A stretch of 64,000 bases of DNA. It comes from Protostelium mycophagum (taxonomy: Eukaryota > Evosea > Variosea > Protosteliida > Protosteliaceae). A program made the translations under genes and the position numbers. Location of the stretch: contig MZNV01000033.1 of assembly GCA_002081555.1 (NCBI GenBank), positions 1 to 64,000 on the forward strand, in the 5' to 3' direction. Below are positions 34,701 through 49,700 of the stretch, piece by piece (position 1 is the stretch's first letter; each line of letters starts with the position of its first letter). Below the pieces are notes generated by a model that had not been told where the DNA came from, did no database searches, and saw nothing but the letters and a program-made list of their open reading frames with translations.

Positions 34701-37700
34701 CTGAAGGTCGAGATGCCCACGTTCGTCAAGTTGACCAAAGAGGTATTGAAGATGACACCTTCCACTGTCACCTGACCTGCGTTGTTGTATACAAGAGGTG
34801 TGTTCTGAGTGATATCGGATATGACATATCCATTCAGACCAGCTACAGTGAGAGGAGCTCCGGTACTGCCCGTAATTACAGACGTGGTGACATTTACCAA
34901 TGACATATTTCCCGGGAGTGTGAAAGAGTTATCTGACACGATAACTTCACCAGTTCGGGTGACATTGATGATGGGTGTGAAGTTATTGAATTGGTTTTGG
35001 TTGATTATAACTGAGCCCATATCCGTGTACACGATGGTTCCGTTACCGTTCTGGAAGGTGTTTCCGTCTAATATTGAAGAAGAAGTGCCACTGTCTGTGT
35101 CATGCAGAGTGAAAGATCCGTTAGTGGTGGTATGGCTGATGATCAAAGTTCCGGTGTTTGTGCTATTGATCGCTGCTCCGTCTCCGAAATTACTGTTGGA
35201 AATAGTGACACTGGTCACATTGCTTAATTGAATGGTAGCTGGAGTGTTGGTGACGTTTAGGTTATTCACAGTGATTGTTCCGTCTCCGTTGGCCACCAGA
35301 GTGGTGCCTGTAGCATTGTTTAGAACAACATGATTGATGCCGGTATTTGTGACTCCAGTCAACGTGATCGCAGGACCACTGATGTTGTTTTCCTCCACAT
35401 TATTCACAATGACAGTAGTAACATTATTGAATACAAGTCCACTTGGGTCACCATTCAGAGTTGTGTTGGTGATAGATGCACTGCCAGAGTTTACGATGAT
35501 TACTGGTGTGCTCTGCAGCTGGCCGTTTGATATAGAGACGCTGGTCGTATTAGAAACATTGATCGACCCAGTGGAAGTGATATCGAGTCCGTTGATGGTA
35601 GCATTCTGCGACCCACTGATGTTAATGCTTCCGGTAGTCGTAGTCACTTCGTTGATGGACACTGACGCAGTGTTCGTTGTATTGAGCAGCAAGTTTCCAC
35701 TGATGGTATCTCCATTCAGAGACAGATTATTATTGTTGTTGGAGATAATTGCGAGATTACCAGCAGTGCTGTTGGACAAAGTAAAAGAAGAGGTGCCAGT
35801 GACAACAATGCTGGAGTTACCAGAGCCCAGGTTGCTGTTCCCTACAACAACTGAGCCGGAGTTGACCACAGTGATGTTGGGTTGGACACCGTTGAAGTTG
35901 ATTCCGGTGAGAACTACGTTGGTGTCGTTTACGATGCTGATGGTTCCACTACCACCGATAATTGTGAGAGGACCGACCGTTACGTTGCCACAATTGACGA
36001 TCTGAAGAGGGGGCGAATTGATCAACTGGTTGTTTGACATATTGACATTGTTTGACCCGTCGATCTTCTCGTTGGTGTTGTTCAGGTTACTGTTTATGAT
36101 GGATATAGTGTTCACACCAGTTGTAGAGATGGAATTGGATGTACCATTGAGGTTTACACCAGAAACAAGGAGACTACCGCCATTTGTGTCGGTGAGGGTC
36201 ACATTATTGTTAAACGTGCTGTTTGATATTGTCAAGTTGTTTGTTCCAATGGCCGTGATGATGGTCTGGCCGCTCGTTCCGGTAGTCATTCCGTTGATAG
36301 TGGCTGTTCCAGTGGTGTTGGTGAAATTCAATGTGTTGTTTCCATTGGCTGCTCCACTGTTTGTGATTGTGATGTTAACAACATTGTCGGCATTCACTAT
36401 AGCTGACCCAGTAGTGGTTTGGGTGTTGGTAACAACAACAGATCCATCACCATTGAAGTTAAGGGAGCTTCCATTATTGAATGTGACACCAGTCAATAGA
36501 GTGTTGCCAGTGTTGCATATGCTTATATTTCCTAAGGTATTGATAAACGTGACACCATTCAAGTTGACAGAAGAATCATTGTTGAATACGATTGCTCCAC
36601 TGCCACTATTGAATATGACTTGGGTGAGATTGGCGCTTCCACCGTTTGTATTGGATATTGCAGGAGCAATGCTGTTGTTGAAGCTTCCTCCAATGATGGT
36701 GAGGGATTCCACGCCGTTGGAAACTATTGCGCTGTTGGTGAAAGTAGTGTTGGATATTGTGACTGGAGTGGCATCATCTAGATTCAGAGGGCTGTTTGAT
36801 ACACTACTTCCGGAGATAACTACAGCACCAGGCCCGTTCAAGTCTATGATCGTTCCATTGAGAGTAGATTCCACAATGCTGACACTGGCATTATTGGCAG
36901 TGAGACTTCCGCCCTGACTGTTGACTCCGTTCAACAGAAGACTTCCGCTGTTACTGATTGAGACGTTGGCGTTGACGAGGTTGTCGTTTGTCAATGTCAG
37001 GTTGTTGACATTTACGCCAATGATGCTTGTCTGTGTGGTGGAATTGGAGATTAACCCAGATATGACAGCAGTACCTAATCAATCATCAACCTTCTTCTTT
37101 CACTAAGAACAACTCACCGCCAATGTTGCTGAAGCCTAAGTTATTGCTTCCAGTTGCTGAACCACTGTTTGTAATGGTGACAGATCCGGCAATATCAACG
37201 GCTGATATTGAAGCATTTCCTGTGGTTGTGACACCAGATACAGATACATTGTTGCCTCCTTGAAAGTTGAGAGCACTTCCGTTCTCAAAGTTGGTAGATG
37301 AGACAGATGTTGCGCCACTGTTGATGATTGTAATGTTGCCGAATGTGTTGACGAAGGTGACTTCGGTCACGGTGACGCTTGTATCATTATTGAAATACAA
37401 AGATCCGCTGCTGCCACCACTCAGATTGACAGATGACAAGGTTGTAGGCCCGGAGTTTGTAACAGAAATGCTGGGGGCTGACATATCATTGTTGACAGAG
37501 GTATAAGTGATACTGGTGGATGTACCTCCGTTGACTGAAATGCCGTTGTTATTGAATACACTTCCATTGACAGATACAACTCCACCGTTGTTAATCACCA
37601 GCCCATTGCTCTGAATATTGTTTACATTGGTTGTTCCGGCGTTACTTATTGTAGCAAATGTTATGTTGGATGATACCAAAGCTACAACTCCTGCAGTGTT

Positions 37701-40700
37701 GTACACAGTAAGAGATCCGGTAGTGATGTTGGTATTTGTCACAGATAAGCTGCCTGCACCATTCGAATTGACGACGCCTACCGTGGATCCAGAGATGGAA
37801 GTAGTTCCAGAGTTGATAAAAGTAAGGTTGCCGTCGGCATCTACAATGTTACTGAAGCTTGATGTGCTCGCTTCATTCACAGTCGATGTCAGGTTACTTC
37901 CAGAGAAACCAGTGACAGTGACGTTATTCACTCTTTCGGTATTCAGGGAAGCCCCAGAGGTGGCCGTCACTCCTGAAATAACAAGTGTGTTGGAATAAGA
38001 GTCTGAGATGGTTGCTGGGGTGTTGGTGAAGTTCAGAACACTGAGGACAACGCTGTTAGAATTGTTGAAGCTCAAGTTACCACTGTTTCCTCCCAAGAAG
38101 GTTGTGCCGGAGATGACCACATTATTGACACCGTTAACTGTTGTACCGGCATTTTGAATTGTATCAGATGTCATAGTCAAGTTCGAGATTGAAGTGTAAG
38201 AAGTGGAAGTGCCGAGTAGATTGGAACCGATGATATTGACGTCGGAGATGTTGTTGGTTGTCAGACTACCTCCGTACGCCGTGACTCCACTGATCAGGAG
38301 AGAATCTCCGGAGTTAGCAGATATGGTGGCATTATACAGAGTATCTCCCGAGAGGGTCAGATTGTTGACATTATTTGATTGGATGGACACAGTTCCGCTA
38401 GCAGGTGAAGTTGCACCATTGTATGAAGCTCCGCCTATAGCTTGTAAGTTTCATTTTTGGTGAGCAACAAATACGTACCACTAAGATCTGAGAAGCTGAT
38501 AGATGTATTTGAGGTAGATGAACCACTGTTAGTGATCGTCGCCGTTCCTCCATTTACAACAGAAATAGTGGAGGTGCCAGATGTAATGGCAGAAGAGACA
38601 GTAACTGTAGTGATGCCATTGAAATTGAGCGAATAGCTGTTATTACCGAATGTGCTTGATGCCAATGACGCTAAGTCAGAGTTCGTGATTGTGACATTGG
38701 CAAAAGTGTTGGTGAAAACTAGGCCAGAAAGCGAGACCGATCCGTCATTAGAAAAGAGGAGAGACCCGCTCATGTTTCCATTCAGCGCCACTGTGTTGAG
38801 CGAAACGCTTCCAGAGTTTAAGATAGATACTCCGGGGGCAGAAGGGTCATTGTTGACGGTTGAATAGGCAAAGGAAGTGGAGGTAGATCCAGAAACGGAT
38901 AGCCCGCCATTGTTCAAGGTCGATCCATTGACGCTAACTAGTCCACCGCTTGTGATGGAGAGACCAGCGTTCATTGTAGAGGTTGATACTGTTACACTTG
39001 CAGTATTGGACAAAGTGGCAAGAGAATTGATTGTGGTATTCGCGATTCCAACGGATGAAGTAGCATTGACAATCAAAGTCTCTGCGATATTGCTTCCGCT
39101 GATTGACAGAGCACCACTGTCGGTAATATTGACATTTCCGAAGTTGGAGTTTCTCAGCGTCAAAGAGCCAGAGCCAATAGCTGACAGTGATGAACTGTTT
39201 TGAATCAATTATTGGAGGTTTATGTGCTACTACTCACGTTCCAGCATTTACGTTGTTGATGAAGGAAGGTGTGGGTCCGTTCAATATGAGAGTATTGCCG
39301 CTGCCAAGTGTGGAGCTACTAATGTTTGCGCTTCCTCCATTAAATGTGAATGACACATTTGTTGCAGTGTTGAGATTATTGGCATTTGCAGATGTGCAAC
39401 CGGAGGCGGTGACGACACTGTTTGGTCCAATAGAGCCAGAGAGAATGACTGCGGATATCCCAGTGATATTCAATTGAGAAGAGGCAGGAAGAGTGATTCC
39501 GGTGATATTGAGCGCTCCAGCATTTGAAAGTTGTACACTTTGGGGAGTAAATATGGCTGATTGAATGTTATGCAGATAAACTTACCTTGGGTTAATGCCT
39601 GTCACTGTGATGCCACTCAGAGATGCTGTGCTTGTATTGTTCATTGACACAGGTCCGGTTACAGAAGAGAAGGAGAGAGAGACGTGAGATGAATTGGTGA
39701 TAGATGTAACTCCCAAATTGCTTGTTGTGGCAGTAATTGATGTTGCGCCAGTGACAGTAGTAGAGGCCAATGTACTTCCGCTGATATTAGCTGGTCCATT
39801 AATATATGTAGCACCAACTGTACTTCCGGACATGGTAGTAGATCCTCCAGTAATGCTCAGAGACATACTGCCTATAGTAGATCCACTGACATTGATGGCG
39901 GCTGATCCATAGGACGTGATGGAAGAGCTGCTTGACGAGCTGAGACCAGTAATATTGATTAATGTCTCGACGTTGTTGAAAGTAAGTCCAGCTCCCGTGA
40001 TTGTGGTCGAACCAGTGAGAGAAATGCTCTTCCCACCATTATCTACGAGATCTTTCATAGTGGTGGATGTGACAGTTGATGTTGTCACATTATTCAAAGT
40101 GATAGAGCCGGTAGAAAATACGCTGTTGGTCACCGTCAAAGCAGAGACATTGGTGGCCGTCAGAGAATTCCCTGTGACTGAACTAACCGCGGCATTGGCA
40201 TTATTGACAAGTACAATAGCAGTGGAGGCGAAAGCATCGCCGCTGAGCGAGACAGTATTAGAGCCAGAGATGGAAACTGTTCCGGCACCTGATCCAGAGA
40301 GATTGTTGATAGTAACAGAACCTACACCAGAGGAGGTGATTACTGGGGAGCCTACTATAGATCCACCATTCACAATTAATGAAGATCCTCCATTGACAGA
40401 TAGCGATTGGATGCCACTGTTTGTGATATTCATGGTACTCGTGGTTCCAAAGTTTCCAGAGAGATTGAGGTTTGCATTTCCTACAGATGAAATACTGGCA
40501 GTTGTTCCGACATTTGCTGTGGTATTGATATTCACATTCGTCAATCCAGACAAGGATACCACACAAGTACCAGATGCGAGAGTACCACCGCTGATTATGG
40601 CAGTCTGTCCACCAACAGCGCTGATATTCTGAATTATGTTGTTGGTCAATAGCAAAGTGGAGACATTATTGCATATGAGTGATGAACCAGCCAAATTACT

Positions 40701-43700
40701 GTTCACAACAGATGGAGTACTGGTGTTGTTCAGATACACAGAGGATCCTGTACCAAAGGAGCAGTTGTTCATCGAAATGTTTCCGAGATTATTGCCGTTG
40801 ATGATGTCATTTCCAGCGCCCCAGAAGTTGGTCATATTGACACTGGCCAGCCCGTTTAGGTTCAGAATTCCCCCCGTATTCTGATTGACATTGACAAGAG
40901 AGGTATTGGGCCCATTAAGATTCATGTTGGTGAAGGAAACTCCGTTGAGTACGCTAGCAGAGTTGAGAGTGGTCATTCCAGACAAAGAACCTCCGTTCAG
41001 GATGGCAATTGGTGATGTCACCGTAAGAGATCCGGTATTGGAATTGCTGATACCGTTTGCCTGGAAGGTTGAGCTTCCAATCGTCAATGAGGCAGACCCA
41101 AAAGAGGATCCGGTCAAAGTGACATTGGTGGCGCCATTCGCATTGAAGCCAAGAGATCCTCCAGAAACAGTGAAAGAAGAAACATTGATCACCGCGTCGT
41201 TAGTCAGGGTGATATTGTTGATTCCTCCCGTGATTTGGTTGTTTGATAATGTTGTAGTGCTGGCGCCATTGACAGTAATCCTGCTGCTAGATTGAGAGAC
41301 ACCAGAGATGGAGACGGAAGGTGTTCCAGTGATTGAAATCGTGCTAGTATCTACAGTTCCAGCTGTCTGAGTGAAGCTGGCGGACTGAGTGACTGTGACT
41401 GTGCTTCCTGACACGGTGTTGGGTGCGAATGTCACAACTCCAGAATTAGTTGCGGTTACTCCGGTGTTGGAAAATGTTGTTCCAGAAACAGAGAGTGAGC
41501 CTGAATTCATGAAGGTAGCTTGTGATCCAGAAATGTATGCTCCACCGTTTACGGTCACTACACCGGTACCGTTGACATTTATGTTGGATCCATAATTGTT
41601 GATGTTCTTGAGAGAAGCAGTAGAAGCACCGTTGATGTACACGTTGGAAGAGTTGGCAAGTGTACAAGCTTCGAAATATACATTAGCTGAGCCATTCACG
41701 TTCACAGTTGATCCGTTGACATACACCCCGTATATCATGAAATTGGTGCTGTTGTAGATGTTTACGTAGGATCCGTTTGTCATCCGCCCTCCGTTGATCG
41801 CGAAAGATGGTACTCCGATTGCAGTGATGGTTCCGTTGTTCGTGTAGACGTTGTTCATCAAGATGTTGGGGGAATTAGTAAATGTTATTGCCCTTGAGAT
41901 GATGTTTGTGTTATTGATCTGCAAAGTCTGTCCACCGATGTTTGTGATCGCCTGCGCGGCAATCTGATCATCTTTCAGCACGCTGAATGCGACATTTGCC
42001 ATGGACAAGGTAGAACTTCCTCCAAGAGTATCTCCTGCAGCATAGAACAAATTGACGTTGCTGACAGTGAGGTTGACGTTGGTCAGAGTGGTATTTGTGA
42101 GGTAGAAGGACCCGGTATTAGATACTGTCAGAGCGGCCAAGCTGCTATCTACAACAGAACTGTATCCAATTGTAGCAGTATTGCATCCAGCAATATTAAT
42201 ATTGCCAGTGTTGGATTGCATGGTATTTGAGCTGAGTGTGACATTGGTGATATTCTGGAAGTTGAGTGATCCGTTGCCGAAGTTGGAATTTGTGAAGGTC
42301 AAAGTGGTCATATTCGTGATGAAAACATTGGCGCTGTTGGTGATCAAATTACTCAAGATACCAGCAGCCCCAGTGATCCCTGGTGAAGACATGCTGATGG
42401 ACATAGTATTCGCCTTCATTCCGTTGAAAGTGAAGGATGATTGTGTTGCAGAGGCAATAAGAGCACCCATCACAGTGTTATTGTAAAATGTTGTGACGCC
42501 ACTCATTGACGAGCTCGTCACATTTAAGCTAGAGTTGTACAGATTGCCTGAGAAAGCGACCGATCCGTCATTGTTCAATATATTTGTGGAAGGGCCAGTG
42601 AAGGTGTTATTGATCACATTGAAGGTCTGAGAGGACTGAACATTGAAGGTTGTTGGACCAAAAGTATTGCCAAAGAAAGAGGCTGAAACACCGGATACGG
42701 TCGAGGAGGATGCTCCCACAAAAGTGTTGTTGTTCAAACTCAGAGAAGACACATTTGGACCAGACGCAGCTAAGGCATTTGTACCATTGAATGTGTTGCT
42801 GTTGAATAGAGCAGTTGTGTTGATGAGCGTCTGTGAGGCTAATCCACCGATAGTGTTCTGGAATATATTGAGGGCAGGTACTGCATTGGCGCTGATTACG
42901 TTCTGGCCGACAAAGACATTGCCAGACACTGTGGCAGTGTTTCCGTTAGTAAAAGCGACACTTGTCGAAGTTCCACTGAATGTATTTCCTGAGACCGTGA
43001 CATTGGTTACATCATTGAAATTGATGGCTGTTGTGCCATTGCTGAAAGTAACCTTTGTCACTGTGACAGATGCTCCGCCGGATGTAATAATTCCAGACAG
43101 GGTTCCGCCAGAGATTGAAACATTTCCGCAGGATGTCAGACTTGGAATGCTTTTTGGAATCATTGTGTTGATCAAGGCCAAATTATTGTCGTTCTTGAAG
43201 ATGTAGTTGCCTGTGATGGCAGTGAAGTTGGAGTTGACCACTGTCACATTACCAGATTGCTCAATGTCCAAATTGATCTGATTTCCGCCGCTGCTCACTT
43301 GTGACAGAAGAACGTTTGGTACGCTCATAACCACGAGGTTGTTTGTAGAAACTGTGCGACCATTGTTCACCGCCAAGCGAGAAATAGACACTTGCGAAGA
43401 AGCGTTTCCGTAAACTGTGATGCTTGTTCCCAGCTGGTTGCTACTAGTGATGTTGGTGTTGGCACAGTTTGTGATCAGCAAAGTAGAACTATCCAAAGTG
43501 GAGCTCTGAACTGAGAAGGACGAGGAATTATTGGAGGTGAATGAAGTGCCATTGGTGATGGAGTTGGAAATGCTGACAGTTGCAAGTGTAGATGTCACAT
43601 TGCTGTTCAAAAAAGTCGCTCCGTTGATGGTCATCATACAAGTGTTGGAGGTGATTGAGCTGCTTGATATTGAACCAGTGAAAGTCGCAGACCCAGAGTT

Positions 43701-46700
43701 GAGAGCGAAGTTTCCACCCACAGATAATGCAGGGGAAGCCCCTCCCATAAATGTACCACCAAGGAGCCCATTGACTGTCGCAGTACTTCCTGATACAGAC
43801 AGAGTGGCACCATTAACAATGGAGCAGCCATTCAGATTGGCGGTGCCTCCATTGATTGTGTATGAATTGAACGTCGTTCCAGAAGCGGTGAGAGACCCAA
43901 CATTAGTGGAAGTTCCAGAGAGTAGCACGCTACCAGTGATCGTTGCTGTGGAGGCTCCGTTGATATTCATTGGTAAGGTGGATCCTGTCACAGAGGCGGT
44001 GGTGGGATTGTTCAATATCGCAGATGTGGATGCCAAGAAATTACAGTTGTTGATGTTAACAGTGGGCACTGAAGTAGTCTGTAATGTGGTAGATCCACCG
44101 CCAGAAGAGGTGACATTTTGGAGTGTCAGTGTGGGGAAGTTGTTGAAATTCAGAGTGTTCGTTCCAGTGGAGAGAGAAGAATCTTGTACCGTGGTGCTTG
44201 TGCCTCCAGTAACAGAAAGGGCTTGCAATACCATATTGTTGTTAATTGCCAAATTTCCAGCATTGTTGAACGTGTATTGACTTGAGGCAACTCGGGTGTT
44301 GCTAAGTGTTGTTGTGGTGGCGTTGGTCACAGATGCGCTGATGGAACTGCCGATCAAGGCGGATAGAGAAGTTGTGGGCACATTTCTGATGCTCAAAGAA
44401 CCAGTGAAAGTAGTACCAGACACTGAAATAGATGTAGTAGCTGTACTTCCCACTGCTCCACCATTGACGGTAAGGCCTCCCAGGGATCCGCCAGTGATGG
44501 TAGCAGAGCCCAAATTAGTAATGCTCATGGAGCCTGAAGTCGCTCCATTTATGGTCACAGAAGTGGTGTTGAAGAGCGAAGAAGTTCCGAGATTTCCCCC
44601 GATGACAGATACAGTGCTATCCGTGCTAAGGCTTGTTGCCGCATATGAAGAAGATGAAATGGTTGCTGTGTTGCACGAAGTTACAGACAGGGCAGTATTG
44701 GTTGTAGTAACACCAATGGAGTTGAATGTATTGGACCCAGTCACAGATAGGGTGGATGATCCGGTGGATTGGCTAAGCCCAGAGACAGTCACGGTGTTCA
44801 CATTGTTTGCAGATACTGCGAAATTTCCGCTGGCGATCTGTCCGTTATTGATTGTGAGTGAAGCTCCACCATTGACAGTCAGAGTGCCGATTGTGTTGGA
44901 ATTGAAGACAGTAGATCCGGTGGTGGCAGTGATCGTGGTAGATGCACCGGCAAGATTGCTCGAAGAAATAACTATGTTGGTGATGTTATTGGTTATAATT
45001 GATCCAGCAGAGCCAGTGACACCACTGAAATACAGATTTGTGGTGTTGGTAAAGGAGATCGGAGAGAGGGGTCCGGATTTGGTGACGGAGACCAGAGTGG
45101 TGTTTAGACCGCCCACAACCGAAAGAGTCTGTATAGAAGACCCAGTGAGGAGGTTTGTGCTTGTGGGTGAATTATTGAATGTCACTGACCCAGTGAAACT
45201 GCCGCCATTCAATATGACCGATCCTGTGTTTGTAGCAGTAACACTTCCTCCAATGGAAAGGTTGTTGGCGGTCAAAGTGTTGGAACCAGTTGTTTGGATG
45301 TTGATTGTAGATGAGAGAACGGCAGAATTGAAAGTCACGGATGGCACGGAGAAGGTGGAGATGAGAGCATTATTACCGTTCAAGCCAAAAGTCGCGGAGG
45401 TACCACCAGATACAGAAAATGTATTGTTCGCACCACTTGCACCAATCAAGAATACGGCTCCGACTGTGACCACTCCACTGTTGATGATCGATACAGCAGT
45501 AGATCTCTGATTCATATTTGTTGTCACAGAGGAGGCCCCTGACACTGCGATACTACTGCTATCATAGGTTGCGGTAGTACTGAAAGATCCAATGCCAGCA
45601 TTGATGGTGCAGTTCTGAAACATCCCGGCCAGAGAATTTGCAGTGTTCAAAGTGAATATGTCGTTGGCGAAAGCGCTGGTGCTTGAAGTAGTGAAAGATG
45701 TGGCAGAGGACACTGCGAATGTGGCATTATTGATGGCTCCTCCGGTAATTTGTATTATTCCGGCATTGGCAGAAATACTGCCCAAAGTGAAGTTCGTGGC
45801 AGACAGGGCAGTGTTGGCAGTGTTCACAAAAGAGAAAGCGTTGTTGCTGAATGTGCATCCATTGAGGTTCAAATTTGTAGCACTGTTGACGGAGAAGGTG
45901 CTAGCTGCTGCGGAAATGCTGTTCAGGATCACTGTGGGGACGGATGTCATCGTGAAATTGTCATTTGCTATACTTCCACCAGTAATAGTCAATGTCTGAC
46001 CGCCTAAAAAAGATTACTCTTTGCCATAAGAATTATAGATTTAGATTTCTCACCAGTAGCGGAGAAGACCTGCGAACCAGAGCTGAAGGCCAGATTGGTT
46101 ACTGAAGTTGTTGTGACGTTATTCAATTTTACACTGCCTTGAGACCCTTGAATAGTGCCGCCACTTACTACAAAAGAACTAGTGCTGTTGGCAAACACAG
46201 CCACATTAGTCAATGTGCTGCCCGACAACGTAAGGATATTCTGGTTGAGGGAGTTCATCATTCCGGTAGTAGAGTCTGTGATCGTGCTGCCAGTAATTGT
46301 CGCCGCTCCAGAGTTGAAATTGTACAATCCTCCATTAGAAATTATTGTGGACGCACTCAAAGTGAAACTGGAAGCTGTATTCGTGGTGATGTTAACTGCA
46401 CCAGAGATCGTATTGCTGCTTAGAGAAGATGCACTGCCCGTTGCCCCGAATATAAATCCGTTGTTAGCAGTTAATCCATTCAAAGTAAGTGTGGAACCAC
46501 TGTTGATGGCGAAAGTAGTCGCTCCATTACAGGTAGCTGTTGTGATAATTGCGGTTGCAGAGTTCAAAGTGATGGAAGAGGTGCTTGAGAAAGTGGGGGA
46601 GATAAGCGTCAAATTGGCAGTGTCTGTTCCAGTGATACTGGCGCCCGCTCCGAAAGTTGTGCTGGACACCCCTGTACTTCCTCCCACCACTGACAAGCGC

Positions 46701-49700
46701 GATGAACTACCACCGAAAACGCTGACTGTGGACGATGTGGCCATTATCGGTCCCAAATTGCTGTTGCTGATCACGGCAGAGCTGACAGTGCTGATGGATG
46801 TGATCGGGGATCCAGATATGGCACTGAGAGTCAGGGAGTTGGCTCCATTGAAAGACAGTGTTGAAGAGGGGTTGAATGTTGAAGCGTTGACTGTCACCAC
46901 AGAATAATTGATGGTAACTGCACTGGTACCATTGGTTACTGATAATCCGGATGCGACTACAGAAGCAGAGTTGCTCACAGTTAACCCGTTGGTATTAGAA
47001 AGAAGTAATCCTAAGATGGAGACAAAAGAAGTGGCTTGAGATACGGTGATGGTGGATCCTTGTTGTGTGTTGTTAGATAGGGTGACAGAGGGCACATTGT
47101 TAACATTAACAGTGGAGCTATCCACGATCAAGCCAGCACCGGTGAATGAGGATCCACTAGGTGCGGAGAAAGTGCTGCCCTGTGTAATATTGACGCTGTT
47201 CAGAGAGATTGTGCCTCCAGTGACAGTCACTGCAGCGGCCGATATTACAGCATTATTAGCTGTGAAGGATGTGGAAGTGGAAGCTACGAGGGTAGAGGAC
47301 AGGAGACCAGTGATGGAAGTGGTAGATCCTATAGAATTGATGTATCCTCCGCTCACGCCGTTCAATTGCATATTGCCGGGTGCAGTTGAAGAGACAGAAC
47401 CAAATAGAGTACAATTGGTAAGAGTGGTGGTTGCGCCAGATCCCGTGATAGTCACATTGTGTGTTCCTGTAGAAGATGCTTGTAAATTGCGGAGGTTGAT
47501 GTCGCAGGAGGCCACTGTTATCAGAGAATTGACCGCAGCATTCGTTGTTCCAGTGCCGAATATTAATCCTGTTGCGGTTGAAGAGCAACCGACACCAGAG
47601 GCAGATAACTTTGATCCGAGTATATTCACAGAGGTGAGATTGAATCCTGGCACATTGATAAGGTTCACGGTAGAACTATCGATTGTTGAGGAAACGAGAT
47701 TGAGATTGCTTCCAGTGATGTTTGCGACTGAGTTGCCGTCTAAATTAAGCCCATTGAGATTTAGTGTGCCCCCATTTGCGATGAAAGTGGACGTCGCATT
47801 GAAATTGATGGAATTGCCGTTAAAAGTGGTCACACCGTTACTGGTAATGGAAGACATTGCGGTACCATTGTTCAACATCACGTTAAATATCGTGAGAAGT
47901 GTTCCTCCGGCTGCATTGATGATGACTGGAGAGGAGGATATAAGCCCTCCTATTGTGGTATTGGAGATTCCACTGGCGGTGATAATCATTGGAGCTGAGA
48001 TTGTGCCTTGATATATCTGAAGACTTTGACCGCCGGTCATGCTCAGAGAGGTTGCTGTCTGTACAATATAATTGCTGAGAATGAAGTTGGGAATACTATT
48101 CAAACTTATGGAACCTGAGATAGCGAGGTTGCTCCAGGACAAAGTAGTCACGTTGTTCAGTGAGGTTACCCCGATGTTTGTTGCATTGACAGAGAATTTG
48201 TCACTATTCAGAATGGAATAAGTAGTCCCGCCCAAGCTGCTTGCTGATAGAAGCACCGATTTGGCATAATTAGCTGCAAAGGACCCCCCGGCGGTTGTTA
48301 CGTTGGTGAAGAATACTGAACCGAGAGATGTGAAACTGGTGTATGTATTTCCGAATACACTGTTTGATACGAGGTGGTTCCTCGCATTTGTGGTGTTTAG
48401 ATAGGTTGTTCCCGGGACATAAAGATTATCGTACATAATATCGGCGCTGATATTTCGTGCCACGATACTGACACTCGCTCCGGTGATATATGTCAAATTG
48501 ACAGCTCCAGTATTACTAAAAACCAATTGTGAGTTGGAAAAGGAGGAACCAGTGATGAAGGTTGTGGCATTTCCACCGTTCGTAAAGGTCAACACAGAAT
48601 TTCCGGCAGAAAATACGACACCAGATATCACAGCCGGAGAGTTGGTGAAGACGATTGGGTTGGCTCCACCAAATGTACTTCTGAGTACATTAACCGTAGG
48701 GGTATTAGTTGCGGTCAGAGCACCACCAGTGACAACTGTCGAATGTCAATCGATCTAATAATCATCGATACGACTTACTGTTTAAGAAAAGCGATGTTGA
48801 ACAAGATGTGATGATGGAAGAAGAACTACCAAAAGTAACGTTGTAAAGCATTACTGTTGCAACACTCAGACTAAGCGGGACGGAGATGTTACTGTTGAAA
48901 AATGAATTAGTCAATGAGAATCTCGCCGTGCTGCTAAATATTGATTGTACGAAGGGTTGACTGGTAGTAGAAGTTGCAGCAAAAAAATTATTGTCCATCG
49001 TCATGGGGGAATTGGAGTTCGCAGTGTTAATGGACACAGCAGCACCCGCCCTGAAGAATTCAGTATGGTACGTGTCTAAAAATCCACTCACAAAGTACCA
49101 CTTTCGATAAAGGTTGAGTTGCTCACAGAGAGATAATCTCCCGCAGAATAATAAATATTTCTCTTATTCCCAATAAAGGAACATCCGGTGATGTTTGATC
49201 TCCCGTAGCTGTAAATGACATAATCATTATTATTGGAGAAGACAGTATTTGATATCCGCAGCAGGGAGCTCCCGATCCCACCCATTGATATACCGCCATA
49301 AAGATAAACTTCTGCACCAAGTTAATATTTGGTCATGCTATCTTTGGTTTCAGCGAAAATAAAGGTGGATGACATACGTCCAGTCATAGAGGTGACAGTA
49401 CAATTATCCATTATAAGGGTTCCGTACGTTCGAAATGCCGAACCATATACCGTGACGCTCGAGTTAGTGAAGGTTGTTCTCAGTGTGGTGAAGGTAGTTG
49501 AAGTATCCGAATATACATGGCCTCCTGATTGAGCCGAGTTACCACTGAAGAAACTGTCTGTCACAGTCAAGATCGAGGTGGCACCATGCATGATGCCACC
49601 GCCCCAACCGGCAGAGCAGTTTAGTACGTTTATGAACGACGCATTGACAGAACTATTCGCAAAGTTCGCCCAACCTGACTGAGTCAACTACGGATGTACG

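Noticed and set aside
36018-36917. Plus-strand ORF of 299 codons
   Set aside because: It is the same kind of antisense shadow of the receptor's Asn/Thr/Ser-rich repeats.
43531-45510. Long plus-strand ORFs of 249 and 404 codons
   Set aside because: They lie antisense to the repeat centre of the receptor. The skewed codon composition there removes stops from the other strand, and the predicted proteins are low-complexity with no start context or splice signals.
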